The notes below the pieces were generated by a model. It worked only from the letters and a program-made list of their open reading frames with translations. It did no database searches and was not told the DNA's origin. 64,000 nucleotides of DNA, from NCBI GenBank assembly GCA_003344405.1, contig NOWV01000012.1, positions 930,001 through 994,000 on the forward strand, in the 5' to 3' direction. Made by a program: the position numbers and the translations under genes. Shown here piece by piece: positions 49,803-62,296 of the stretch. How positions within the stretch are numbered: the first letter of the stretch is position 1; each line of letters opens with the position of its first letter. This DNA comes from Trichoplax sp. H2. Taxonomy: Eukaryota; Placozoa; Uniplacotomia; Trichoplacea.

Positions 49803-51308
49803 ATGGGTTACTTTAAATTACTATGAAAGACCTTCTCTATTCTACAAACTTTTAATTTTTTTGTGTGTAGTCCTAGTTAAAATAGATGAAATAAGAAAGT
49901 TATAAACATTGCTATTTTAGACTGTTTCTTTTCAATCTTTCTCTTCTGCTTTTATCGTAGCCGTAAATTAAAATAGAACAATAATAAAATACTATTTAAC
50001 TCTCAACATCGTGCTATAACAATAGTAATCATTAGAGGCCATTGAATCAACGATTCCTATGCATATTAATACTTGGATCTACTTTTAGCAAGTGTTGAAA
50101 GAAAGATTACATAATTATTAATAATACACAAAGATTAAATTATAATTTTAGATCATTCACATAGAGGAATAATTGAAATCTACTTAGAGCCTATTGAATT
50201 TTTTTCTTGTTTAGCCATCAATAGAATAGCCTACAAATACTTGTACACAGTCATTTAGATTAAAGTAGCGTTGACTACTTTAAATATTATATAATTACGG
50301 GCAACTAAGTAATAACATTTTGCGTTCAAGAGAAATCTAAATCGATAGTATGTTGGTCATGGAGATGGTAGCTTATGATTGATAACGGTTACCTATTCTG
50401 TTATCCTACATCGATACAAATACCAGGTGGAATACTGTACGCTATTGTCAAAATTTGCAATAAGCATTGGGATATTTGAGTGATTTTATAGAACTAATAC
50501 TGCCGTTAAAAATGGAAAAGAATTCCAAAGGTGTAATATTCTATTTAGTAGATAGTTGATCTTTTCATGTTCTCATGTCCTGAAATCAGTTTACATAAAG
50601 CACAAGAAAAAAAATATTACCGATTTTAAGGGACGCCAAGATCGCTTGGCTTGTTAATGCAATGGATACAAAATGGATCAATAAAAATGGAAGGATAGAT
50701 GGACTGCTTTGTCTGTATTTATAACATGGCTTAAAATAGAAATGGATTCATAAGAGCATTGGAATCAGCGCGGATTGGTGTCCATTCAAGGTGGTGTTGA
50801 TGTAGATGAATACATGAATTAATTACAACTAATTAGTTAATACCAATCGATTGATTGATTATATCATTACTAACGGTATACAGCATCGGCTGCATGGCGA
50901 CGGAGTGGCTGCTATTCTGTAGCCTACTTCTGCTATTTAAACACATCTTGAACGACAATATTGACATCGGTAGTCAATAACTTGCACCACTATTGTAATA
51001 TTGTATGGCCAAATGGATATAAAATTGAATCGTGTGTTTAGGATATAGCTGTACATGCTTATTTTTGAATCAGAATGGAGTCTTGCTACACGTGTTTTGT
51101 TGGGATTTGTCTAGCTAAAATAGGGAAAATTTTTCTTCTCATTTCACTAGTTGAACTTGTTGGTTGCTTTATCAATCATTCATCATGGCGTATCTGCTTC
51201 TACTACTGTATAGTGTCTTGAGTGTACAATTTGTCTATCGAATTGCGATACTGTATCTAATTGATGCTGTTGTCTTTGTGATCTATCGGTTGATCTATCA
51301 TTAGGAAT

Positions 51309-51625
51309 GATTTTCAACAATATTATAACGTTTACTATGTTATTGTATGAACAAAGGATACAGAGTTACGAAATAATGTGAATAAAAACAGGAGCATGGA
51401 TTACTCCATTCTGCTCCAGTCATGACTGGACTACGCGGATATTTTTTTTAAAACACTAAAAAATTGAGATAGTTTTCAATAATATTATAACGTGGACTAT
51501 GATATTGTATGGATAAAGGATACACAGTTGGCAAACAATATGAATAAACCACTGGAGCATACATTACTCCATTTTGCAGAAGTCATCATGACTATGCGGA
51601 TATTTTTTATACACTCAAAAGTTGA
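51309..51625. repeat. Two-copy tandem repeat, unit about 160 bp
   Basis: Copies 51309-51468 and 51471-51625 share TTCAA(C/T)AATATTATAACGT, AAAGGATACA, GGAGCAT and GCGGATATTTTTT in order. Confidence 0.85.
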
Positions 51626-53292
51626 ACTTTAGTTCCTTCTACTTGTGTACATGTCATGTCATGTCCTGTTGAAGAATATGAAAATTGATATTATCCTTTG
51701 ATTAACTTAATTAAAGTCATCCATTGATCATTAGGTATTGACTAGATTCATACTGTACTGTACTTTACTGTCTGCAATTGGGATAGCTACTGCCTAGTCG
51801 GATTGTTTTATACGGACGTTGTACTTTCTACCACAGGAATGAAATTGGTAGGGAATAATCCCTACAACCGATGATAGCACTTTCAAGGGTACAGTATATC
51901 GAGTTGCAATACGGTTTACATTTGGCATGGCCGTTAAAGGAAATTCATCCATAAAACTATAATTTAATTCCCTCTATACATACGCGTACAGTATATTGGC
52001 TCTATAACATGTTTACTAAAAAAATTGACGTTTCTGTTTCATTCTCTTTTCCAGTAATTTTTTGTTGCTAAAAACCGTAGGTGCTTGAACGTTCGTTGAT
52101 GATATTGCATCATGATGGAATGGGAATAAGAATACTGCAAAAATTCATAGTTTTACTAACGGAGAATTTTTGTTTCTTTTATTTAGAAAGACAGTATCAA
52201 ACTATAGTATATGGCTGCATTTCATTGCGTATTCAATTGGATCAGAGATGTTAGCATAACTTGACGCCATTACTACCCATGATTACGTCATTTGCATAAT
52301 GACGTAGTAGTGGCAGGAAAGGGCGGAGAGGAATGGTTGTGTAATAACTCTGCATAAGAAATATTTCTAGCCTAATAGAGCGTCAATATTTTGCGATTTC
52401 ATTTCTGTATTTGTTTATGCATTCCTTTTTATATTATAAATGGCTTTCAGCAGTAGATATTTCGTTCCCTGTATCTGTATGCGTTACGATGAGTTCTAGC
52501 CCAGTGCAATATATATTAGTGTCCCAACGTGAACAGGTATTGCCACTTTATCTTCTTGTTTGTTGCTAACAGAAGAAGAGCGAAAGGGTCATAGTTTTAG
52601 CAAGCTAATAGTAACAGCTGTATTGAAGACTCGGAGCAATTTGGTAAAACGCTTGACTAGCATAAGAGACAGGGACACTTGGGATCAACGAATAACAGTA
52701 GAACAGCGTACAGTATGTCTACGCATAGACGCTGGCTCCTTCTACTCCTACTCACATTACTAATTGCAAAGGACGTCATTTAACGACAGCTTTTAAGACA
52801 TGTGTCCTCTCTAATGATAACGCAACATACTGTACACATATTGATTCGTTTTGAGCAAATTAATAAGCGTTGTAGTATCCACAACGATCATGTAGAATTA
52901 GAAATGCAACTATACATGAACGCGTGCAGTTATCATAGGCTTATACGTGTCCAACAATCGTAGTAATTGATGAATATCAACAAGCTTATACTCATTATAA
53001 TGATTATAATTAATAAGACATTGACAACTATGTAAATTCCTCTCTTACAATCACGTCCATAGCATGACAGACGGTAATCAACTATATGCTACAATACCAC
53101 CATAACCAAGCAAGAAATAAAGCAAAGAAGGCTTGATTAGACGAGTAAAGCAAGAATGGCTGAAAGCGTAATAACATAGCTAGCAAGAAGAAGCAAACTT
53201 AAGCGTCCTAGCTGCCATCTACGGCAATCGCCGCCATTGATATAGGCTTTCGTTTTGTGCAGGTTGAGACCAAAGCTTGGATGCATTTTGGT

Positions 53293-53405
53293 CGTACTGT
53301 AGACTGCTGATACTTGTACAGTTGTTCTACAGTACAGTACAGTACTGTACAGTACAGTATAATCGGTTCTACTGTACACTGTACTGTACTGGACAGATTA
53401 CAGTA
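53293..53405. repeat. GTAC palindromic repeat cluster upstream of DDX11
   Basis: The core at 53329-53360 is a run of ACAGTACAGTACTGTACAGT; flanking GTACTGTAG and TACTGTACACTGTACTG words extend it. The DDX11 ATG is about 285 bp downstream. Confidence 0.9.
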
Positions 53406-53688
53406 TAAGGTAGAGTCTGTCCGTCTATCCCAACCAACAGCCCAACACGATACGATAGGGTATCGGCTACAGCTCAGAAAAACTCTGCAATTCTGATATT
53501 CAGCCTTTGCCTGCATTAAGGATAGGATTATTACTGTGACAAATACAACGATATATCCAACGATATCGACGATCACTATAATGTGCAATTCCTTTTCGAT
53601 GTTGATGATGGCTATCGTAGAATACCGTTGTTAGGGTATCGTAGGGTAGTAGTGTCATTGGGGGCTATCGCAACAGCAATTCTACAGC

Positions 53689-56600
53689 ATGGATATCCAT
53701 CATGATGAGCTCAATCAATCCAGCCAATGGCCAGACTTTGATTTCCCATTCCAACCCTATGATATACAAGTGCAATTTATGAGAACTTTATACACTGTAT
53801 TGCAAGATAGAAAGATTGGCATTTTTGAAAGTCCAACTGGAACTGTAAGTTTTGCTTGATTTACAGGTCGAAATGGGCTATAAATGATATAGTCCATCAG
53901 TACAAAGTTTGAATAGTTTGCTTTATGCCGGCTTGTAAACTAACGATGCATAGTCTGTTGTTAAGTTTCTTGATTTGGAATACAGTTTTATACTAGAACC
54001 TGTACTAACTCTGATGCATGGATGCTATTAGGATAAAATACTTTACAAAGTATGCTAATACGTAGCTGAAAAAATACTGTAGATCAATTTTAACAACCAT
54101 TTCTTTTATAAATATACGTTTTACCTACATTGTACGTGTAATAGATAGTAGTATGCTTATCGTAATAATGGTGTTGTTGATGCTGCATTTCATAAAAGGG
54201 GAAATCATTGAGTTTAATCTGTGGCGCTATAACTTGGTTAAATGATTTTAATCGAAACATCGAAGGCAGGATTGAATCAAGGTACTGTAGTAGGATAAAG
54301 CAATTGTAAACATGTTTTCTTGCTATTGATAATGTCCCTTTTACATGTGTTATGCTCTATAAACTGCAGCAATGATGCCATTGAGTGTAATCGCTATGGT
54401 CATTTATTGCAGTTATTGCTTACAATCAACACTCGTACATACATCACTATAATGATTACGTGACGAGCACTTGTTCGCATTATTATAACTATCATGTGAG
54501 CTTATAAGTTGGCATTGATAACAGTGCTTGAGCTATTGTAATGATTAAACTCACAGAGGAAACAAGTGCAAGAGTTCGAATGCGATGTAAATGTGACCAC
54601 TACCTCAGATTAATTACAATTCTTTGTCGATCACTTCATATATTTTCACTTATTGCACCCTTATAGGCTAGAAAAGCAACAGGTTACAGCGATATCACAG
54701 GACAAGGATGGTAAGGCGCTACACCTACAAGTATATAATGTGCTGGAACTTTTCAAGTTGTTTGATAAGAAGATTACATGAATAAGGTGTTATTCAATAG
54801 GGCGCTGATTCAATAGTAAAGCTCGATATACAATTGTCTGTAATTTTAGAGCTCAGTTGGATAACGGAATATGATCAACAGAAAGCTGATAGGGAACGAT
54901 TGCAAATAGTTCAGGTAATAGCACCTCTTAATAAATTAGTACTCGGTCTATGACTATGCAATTGCCAAAATGGTCCTTAGTATAAACTTTCTATTAAGTA
55001 AGCGATCTTGAATATAGAGTTTGACTCGTAAGCCATAATGAAATATTGTTATTGTTTCGCTTTTGTAAATGTATTAATTACTGATGCATGTATGTTAAAT
55101 TGATATACTAGAGTATGAAACAAAAATTATTAGATAGACAATCTCGTTTGAAGAATATTAAGAAAAATTTTTCAACAGTTAAAACGAAGGTATGGAACGA
55201 TGTCATTATGATGCAGTTTATACACTAAAGATTATGACTAAATGAATTACTATAAAACATTTAAGAATCTTAAATCTTAGTTTATGTACACATATGCGTA
55301 TTACAGGCTGACCAACGAAGTACGATTGAATATGAAGATAAATCTAATAGTGGCTCTACAGAAGACTTGGACGACGAAGATTTATTAATTTATGATTACC
55401 ATACTGATGAGGAGGAAGAAACAAAACTAGATAATGGGTAAAAATCATTAACTATAACTTTGGATGATGCAGTGATAATTGTAATTTATTAAAAGCGTAT
55501 ATGAATAAATAAATTTTTTTACGGACGTGCTTTGTTGCATACCACAAATCATACACGGTAGCGCTTCTGAGGAAGAAGAAGATGGAAAGATTGCCGATGA
55601 CGATCCTGAAATTACAAAAATTTACTACTGCAGTCGTACTCATTCACAGCTAGCTCAATTTATTGGTGAAGTAAAAAAATGCAATTTTGCAGATAGTATT
55701 CGCCTTGTTGTTCTTGGATCTCGACAAAATTTATGTATTAATCCTTCAGTTGTTAAGCTAAAATCTGTGAATAAAATTAATGATAAATGCCTTGAAATGC
55801 AAAAACGAAAGAAGGAAGAAAAAGGTTAGTATTTTCGTATCTTGCTCTAATATTTTAGCATATATAAATTTCAAGTAATAGATGCTGATTTCAAATTAAT
55901 TACAATAGTAACTGTGGCTCATAAAGATAGCAATAAAAAAAGAAAAATTTCAAAATTATCTGGATGTCCTTACTTAAATATAGCCAGTCGGAACGATCTG
56001 CGCGATTATATTTTGGTTTGTAAAATAAATAGATTTCGGTACTTTTAATTTCAAGATATTCATGAACTTAGCGTTCATAGTTTAAATAAAATTTACGATT
56101 CTTTCAAGGCTGATATTCACGATATTGAAGAGGTGGTTCATTTTGGTACATCTTTAAAAGCATGCCCTTATTACGGAGCAAGAGCAGCATTATCGCAAGC
56201 TGATATTGTTGTAACGCCATACAACACATTACTTAGTAAATCGACTCGTGATGCTTGCGGCATTAAGCTAGCTGGTAATGTTGTGATCGTTGACGAAGCG
56301 CACAATCTATTAGAGACCATTGGCAACATAAACAGCGTTGAGTTATCTCATCGGCAGGTGATTTATTGCCATACAACCTATTGAATCAATGATTCTGTTT
56401 ATCTTGCATACGTTGCTGAAACAGCCTTCACATTGCAATCATGTAATCTGTTCATATTTGTAAATATAATATTTTATATCTTTGATACAGTTAACAGAAG
56501 CTATGCACCTGCTACAATGTTATCAAGATCGCTATAAGAAAAGACTAAGTGCAAGAAATTTGGTATTTATTAAGCAGCTGATATACCTATTGAAATGTAT

Positions 56601-58907
56601 CGTTGGTATATTTACTAATACGAATAATAAAACTTCACCCGAGAAAGGTATTTTTAACCTAGCTATCGGTCTTCTACTTATATACTAATCATATTAACAA
56701 ATATATACTTTACGTTATGTTCTGTTCTAGAGACGAGTGTCTACCGAAGCAATGACTTCTTACTCTCACTTAACGTTGATAATTTGAACTTATTTAAGGT
56801 TAGGTTGAATAACTGTCTTACCGTTTAGCATATGTTAAATATTGACATAACCGCGATACTTTCATTACATTTTAATTAGATTTTAAGATACTGCAAGCGC
56901 ACTTCAATTTCCAAAAAGGTTTATTCTGGATATTTATTATTATATGCTTGGAATGATCTTCAAATTTTAATAGTAACAAAAATTTTTAGCTTAATGGATT
57001 TATGGAGAGATACAAATCAACAGTACAAGTATCGACTAGGTCGGAAAGTACAGAGCATGGCGAAAATGATAGCATCTATGATAGTTATATGGCTGCATTT
57101 CAAAACATAGAAAATTTCTTAGAGCTCTTGACAAATCCTAATCAAGATGGCAGAGTTGTAGTCAATCATCAAGGTAAGAATTAGTGATTAATAATGGTTG
57201 CGTATGCAGTTCTAACGTAAGTGAGCCAACTTATATTTGTTCATTTGTTGCAGCAATGCAAAGTCAGTCGACTGTGAAATACCTGCTTTTAAATCCAGCA
57301 AGTTACTTTGCTGAGATAATTAATGACTGTAGGGCAGTCATTATCGCTGGTGGTACTATGCAACCGGTACGTGGCGGTCAGCAAAGATTATTCAGCATTT
57401 GTTAAAAAAATTATCATTACCAGATAAAGTTCTTTGTATCTGTTAAATATCAATGAATATTTGACCTAGAACGTGGTTAGATATCCACTCTTATACAGGA
57501 TTAAATTTAATATTGAATAATGTTATTATTCCTGTGGTTAGGTAAATGATTTAAGACATCGATTGTTCTTTGCTTGTGGGGTTGAGTCTAGTAGAATAAC
57601 CGAATTTACATGCGGTGAGTATTAATTGAGTTTGTAAAATAAGAGAATAATTTTATGCGAATATGCATATGACTATTTTAATAGGGCATGTTATTGCGCC
57701 GGACCGAATATTACCTTTCTCGTTGTCTAAAGGGCCTTCAGGCTTAGAGTTGGATTTCTCATTTCAGTCAAGAGAGCTTAACACAATGGTAATACTAGTA
57801 GGCACTTTTATAACTGAATTGTGTATGATAATAAACTGAAATATATTTAACGATTCGATTTTTAGATTGACGAATTTGGAAGAATTTTACTTAATTTTGT
57901 GAATGTTATACCTGGCGGTATGGTATGTTTCTTTGCCTCTTATGATTACGAAACGATTGTTTATACCCGATTAGAGAAAACTGGAATACTAGAAAAAATT
58001 GGGAGAAAGAAAAAAGTTTATAGAGAGCCTCGAAAATCAGCTAAAGTCGAACAAGTATTATCTGATTATGCTCGATGCATTCAGGTTAGATATTGAATTC
58101 TATTGTTGTTTGTTATCCTTACCAGCAGTTATTGGATTAACCTATTTACTGCCTGTAGTTAAGCGACAAAAAATTGGGAAGTACTAGCTTGAATGGAGCC
58201 GTACTATTTAGTGTTGTTGGAGGCAAAATGAGCGAGGGAATAAATTTTTCCGATGGTTTAGGAAGGCTAGTTAAGCTGATGAAGCGCAGTTCTTGCCTGA
58301 TAACTATAGATTAGAAATGTTATTAAATAGTGTATATTAATTATTATTATTATTAATACGACACAACTCTTTCTTAGGTGCGTTATCATGGTTGGCTTGC
58401 CATATCCCAATAGCAAGTCTCCAGAACTGATTGAAAAAATGGAGTATTTAGATTCTTTATCGAGTGTATGTTGCCTATAGTAAAGCAATATATGAAATCA
58501 AACCGTTAAAATTCCACTGTATGATTTTCATTTAACTCGTAGGTCTCTTCACCCGATTCATCGAAGACCCTTGGGCAGATGTATTACGAAAATATCTGTT
58601 TAAAAGCGGTGAACCAATCTATTGGTAAGTTAACTATTGTTATCATTTTTCCTGCTTTTCTGGTATTTAGTATAAGATATTGCTGTATGCTGTAATTATA
58701 GAAGATGTTATTATTATATTATATCCTAAATGTTGAGGGCGTGCAATTCGACACATCAATGATTATGCAGCTATCGTTCTGCTCGATTATCGTTATAAAC
58801 GATCGAGTATCCGGTCTGGACTAGCATCATGGATAAATGAGCGTTTGATTGAATACGACCGTTTCGGTGCAGCTTTCGCGTCTACTCGTAAGGTATTATT
58901 CTCTTAA
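53689..58907 (+). CDS. DDX11: DDX11/ChlR1-like Fe-S DNA helicase
   Basis: Twenty-one exons join in phase to 853 residues: 53689-53844, 54199-54281, 54667-54710, 54850-54914, 55112-55189, 55307-55437, 55562-55824, 55927-56015, 56109-56357, 56491-56647, 56731-56798, 56880-56918, 56990-57173, 57254-57366, 57542-57614, 57685-57788, 57866-58084, 58159-58265, 58378-58465, 58543-58624, 58738-58907. An intron splits Walker A (SPTGT|GKS). Motif Ia is [10 protein letters not shown], and DEAH lies at about residues 365-368. Four cysteines in RQNLC, DKCLEM, SGCPYL and KACPYYG fit the XPD-family 4Fe-4S cluster. [14 protein letters not shown] and NQSIGRAIRH are motifs V and VI. DDX11 unwinds forked and G4 DNA and supports sister-chromatid cohesion. 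The intron after 58265 appears to be GC-AG. The end reads ASTRKVLFS and a stop. Confidence 0.95.
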
Positions 58908-60577
58908 GTACATTGTATTCCTCCTGCTGTGCACTTCTGCAGGGTAAACGTAGTTATAGCTCTAGTTGAATAAGCTAACTGTAAAATTCTGAACATGAGA
59001 TTCGATTAGTTTTTTGCAGATAGACAATCAAGTTCTTAAATTTGCTGCGGATTAATCATCTTTGGTCCATTCTCTGTGATTAAGTTTTTTTACAGTGGTT
59101 TAAAATTATGTTTATTTAAGTCAATTCTAAGTTTAATATCTAATTGCGATATTTGATTTGGAAAGAACGCTTGTTTCGCTTTTGCTATTTCAGGATGTTT
59201 AATATATTGTTTCGATTAGTGTCTTTAATGAATTTAATTCAATGACACGTAACGATAGTTACGTAAAGTAGTTCATTTAGGGAACAATTTCTGTTTAATT
59301 AAGAATTTGAAATGGTTTTTTTCTTCTGAATAAAACATTTTGTCCTTGTGACAAACTTTTATAACTGGTAAGTGATACAAAATCTAATTTTTAAGATGAC
59401 ACTATCACTTCAAAGCCGAGATACGAATATTATGAGTAGGAGGAAATAATGTCCACTAGTCATCATAACTATAAGTTGATTCTTATGTTATATAAGGCTT
59501 ACGAATGCGTGTTTGTTGTTCTAGTTGGTGTTTTTTTTTAAGGTAGTTTATAGGTAATTACAGTGACTGAATTTCTTGCCAGCTATTCCTAGTCAGTATT
59601 CCGTTACTGCGTAATATGACAGTTGTATCTACAGAACAACTTAGAAATTCGGGCATTATGCAAATCCTTACAAAAGTATGCCTGTTGTGCTAGCTAGTGT
59701 TTTTTCAAGGTAGATTGTAGGTAATTACAGTCACTGAATTTCTTGCTAGCTATTCCTAGTTAGCATTCCGTTGCCATGTAATGTGATCGTTCTACTACAA
59801 AATAGCATATAAATTTAGGTATTATAAAAGTCTTTATAAATGGGTATACATATTGTACTAGCTAGTGTTTTTCAGATAGATTGTAGGTAGTTACAATCAC
59901 CTAATTTCTTGCCAGCTATCCCTAGTATGATAGTTATTTCTACAATACAGCAACTGAATTTGGGCATTCTTGAACGTTTGTAAAGTTACTTGCTATTGGA
60001 AAATCGACTTTTCAACAATCCTTCAAGGTGGAGAATCAATATAGCTTGATACTAAGTTTGCCTATTCGAATTTTATCTATTTATTACATAATTAAATTTA
60101 TGAAGTTGGAAATGCAAAATGGATGATCAACTGTGAGATCATTAGGCAATTTTGACTGTAAATCAAGTCAGGTATCACTACACCAATTGTACACTACAAT
60201 TTGAATAAATAAAACAGAATTGACATTTGTGTTTATGCTGATAATTGTAAACGATTGTGATAAAGCTATGCTTAAAACTTTGACATGAAAAAGTTCAAGG
60301 TGCAGATAAGAAAGGAGACGCTGTATTTGACAATGAGTTGTAGGTATATTACTGTACAATGTTGGCAATCAAGGCCGCAGCCTATTGCGAGTTGATGGTG
60401 AAATTGATAGATATACTGGTATGTATTTTAACATTGACAATCACTATAATCGTTAGTACATATACAACAGCTGGATATGGTGGTATAGGGCATATTCATT
60501 TGACAAAAAGTTCAATCATTAAGTGATCCATTCATTGTCCATCGGTTGAGTAGGAGTAGCGGTGGATCAGGGTAACA
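58908..60577. other. Spacer between convergent DDX11 and EMC7
   Basis: About 1.7 kb between two 3' ends, no exon recognised. It is dominated by the tandem repeat at 59511-59985. Confidence 0.6.
59511..59985. repeat. Three-copy tandem repeat, unit about 168 bp
   Basis: Units start at 59511, 59680 and 59848 (third truncated). Each has TGTTGT(T/G)CTAG..., AGGTA(A/G)TTACA, ATTTCTTGC(C/T)AGCTAT(T/C)CC and TTGGGCATT-like blocks in order. Confidence 0.88.
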
Positions 60578-61231
60578 TTATCGCCTCTTGCTGATTGCTT
60601 TTTTAGTGATTTTGCCTTTTTTACCTTCGGGAAACATCCATTGAAAAAATGTGGACATCTCTGGTAGGTCTTTCGATTGTTGTAAGACATTCATGTTTTG
60701 AAGTTCTTTCTGTACTTCTGGATCATTGGTTGATAGTAATTTGGGTAAGACAACAACAAGTAATAAAGGCAAGACCATCATAATGACCATAGGATTATAT
60801 AATATATCGGCCATTTTCCATGATTGGCGTTGCTCGAAGAATTGCATCGGCTCTTTAGCACGTAATTTTAGAGGATAAGGAAGGATTGATACTTGCGATG
60901 GTTGTAAATAATTGACTTTTCGAGCTCTAATTTTGCCTTTACTACGACTAATATCAACTCTTACTGGCTCGAAATAGTAATTGGGTGATGCCACATGAAC
61001 AATATGTGAACCAGCAGGAACATTATGAACGGTGAAAGAGCCATCGTATTGCAGGAAGCCGATCAATTTGGTTCCATCAACTAATATTTTTGTACGCGTT
61101 GTCCATTCTAGTTGGCGTTCATTAGGTAGAGAAACTTTCCCTTCAATTTTATAAAGCTCTTCAGCGATGACGAAAGAGTTCAATATTACATAAAAGATGC
61201 CAATGGATATCCAACGAATTGCCGTCGCCAT
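60578..61231 (-). CDS. EMC7: EMC7, ER membrane protein complex subunit 7
   Basis: An intronless 217-residue frame starting at the ATG at 61231. The frame stays open 18 nt further upstream to a TTG, but ATAIRWISIG after the ATG already begins the signal peptide. Residues about 5-24 are the signal peptide; YKIEGKVSLP starts the lumenal beta-sandwich (ILVDGTKLIGFL, YDGSFTVHNVPAGS, SPNYYFEPVRVDI, GKIRARKVNYL). NPMVIMMVLPLLLVVVLPKLL is the C-terminal membrane anchor, followed by a basic cytosolic tail. All these match animal EMC7. EMC inserts tail-anchored and polytopic proteins in the ER. It is divergent from SEC63, another ER biogenesis gene, and its 5' end is tandemly duplicated into the shared upstream region. 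Confidence 0.95.
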   Translation of the reverse strand: MATAIRWISIGIFYVILNSFVIAEELYKIEGKVSLPNERQLEWTTRTKILVDGTKLIGFLQYDGSFTVHNVPAGSHIVHVASPNYYFEPVRVDISRSKGKIRARKVNYLQPSQVSILPYPLKLRAKEPMQFFEQRQSWKMADILYNPMVIMMVLPLLLVVVLPKLLSTNDPEVQKELQNMNVLQQSKDLPEMSTFFQWMFPEGKKGKITKKAISKRR

Positions 61232-61331
61232 GATTTCTGTCTTGGCCAACTACACAAGTATTGACTACAGAAAAGGGAAGCTACAGACAGACAGCAAAGG
61301 ACGGATGAACATTGCGTACTTTTGCGTACGT

Positions 61332-61393
61332 TTACTGTACACAGTGTACAGTACAGTGCTGTACTGTATTGTACTCAGTGTACTGTACTGTAG
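61332..61393. repeat. GTAC palindromic repeat cluster upstream of EMC7
   Basis: TGTACACAGTGTACAGTACAG and following TGTACTGTATTGTACTCAG. It lies about 100-160 bp upstream of the EMC7 ATG and is repeated with each array unit (61791-61849, 62120-62152). Confidence 0.9.
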
Positions 61394-61434
61394 TCCACAA
61401 GCATGTCCCGTACCAATGCAGTATACTTGCATGG

Positions 61435-61536
61435 AGAAATTTTCCCTTCAATTTTATAAAGCTCTTCAGCGATGACGAAAGAGTTCAATGTTGCATAAAA
61501 GATGCCAATGGATATCCAACGAATTGCCGTCGCCAT
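61435..61536 (-). pseudogene. Truncated EMC7 5' copy 2
   Basis: Minus-strand ATG at 61536 followed by the EMC7 signal peptide codons with Val-Ile changed to Ala-Thr (GIFYATLNSF). It breaks off after the KIEG codons into GTAC-rich sequence. The N gap starts just upstream. Confidence 0.85.
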
Positions 61537-61554
61537 GATTTCTGTCTTGGCCAA

Positions 61555-61574
61555 NNNNNNNNNNNNNNNNNNNN
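61555..61574. other. Assembly gap (20 N)
   Basis: Twenty N between two copies of the EMC7 5' repeat. Copy 3 resumes immediately after, exactly 20 nt into the repeat unit. The promoter part of a unit is missing between copies 2 and 3, so the gap hides at least a couple of hundred bases or an uncertain copy number. Confidence 0.98.
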
Positions 61575-61655
61575 ATAAAGCTCTTCAGCGATGACGAAAG
61601 AGTTCAATATTACATAAAAGATGCCAATGGATATCCAACGAATTGCCGTCGCCAT
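61575..61655 (-). pseudogene. Truncated EMC7 5' copy 3
   Basis: Minus-strand ATG at 61655. The signal-peptide codons are identical to the real gene (FYVILNSF), unlike copies 2, 4 and 5. Truncated by the gap. Confidence 0.85.
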
Positions 61656-61896
61656 GATTTCTGTCTTGGCCAACTTACACTCATGTGTCGGTGCTTTGCG
61701 TCAAGTGTTGACTACAGAAAAGGGCAGCTACAGACAGACAACAGTGGACGGATGAACATTGCGTACTTTTGCGTACGTTTACTGTACACAGTGTACAGTG
61801 TACAGTGTACAGTACAGTGCTGTACTGTATTGTACTCAGTGTACTGTAGTCCAGAAGCATGTCCCGTACCAATGCAGTACTGTACACTTGCATGGA

Positions 61897-61997
61897 GAAA
61901 CTTTCCCTTCAATTTTATAAAGCTTTTCAGCGATGACGAAAGAGTTCAATGTTGCATAAAAGATGCCAATGGATATCCAACGAATTGCCGTCGCCAT
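61897..61997 (-). pseudogene. Truncated EMC7 5' copy 4
   Basis: Minus-strand ATG at 61997, signal peptide with the FYATLNSF variant and a Glu-to-Lys change (AEKLYKIEG). After KVS the frame reads into the GTAC block and stops after about 20 further codons, so only a short secreted-type peptide could be made. Confidence 0.85.
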
Positions 61998-62195
61998 GAT
62001 TTCTGTCTTGGCCAATTACACTCATGTGTCGGTGCTTTGCGTCAAGTGTTGACTACAGAAAAGGACAGCTACAGACAGAGAGCCCTTGACGGACGAACAT
62101 TGCGTACTTTTGCGTACGTTTACTGTACTGTATTGTAGTCATTGTACTGTAGTCCAGAAGCATGTCCCCATACCAATGCAGTACACTTGCATGGA

Positions 62196-62296
62196 GAAAC
62201 TTTCCCTTCAATTTTATAAAGCTCTTCAGCGATGACGAAAGAGTTCAATGTTGCATAAAAGATGCCAATGGATATCCAATGAATTGCCGAGGCCAT
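62196..62296 (-). pseudogene. Truncated EMC7 5' copy 5
   Basis: Minus-strand ATG at 62296 with MASAIHW replacing MATAIRW; the rest is as copy 4 but keeps AEELYKIEG. It is the copy nearest SEC63. Confidence 0.85.

Larger units (their letters stand above)
49803..53688. other. Spacer between divergent Rab33 and DDX11
   Basis: About 3.9 kb with no supported gene. It contains a two-copy tandem repeat at 51309-51625 and the DDX11 upstream GTAC cluster at 53293-53405. The frame at 52560-52763 has no recognisable similarity and starts at a non-ATG codon. Confidence 0.6.

Noticed and set aside
61683-62138. Plus-strand 151-codon ORF across the EMC7 array
   Set aside because: It reads the antisense of the EMC7 signal-peptide copies and through GTAC repeats; a by-product of the tandem duplication.
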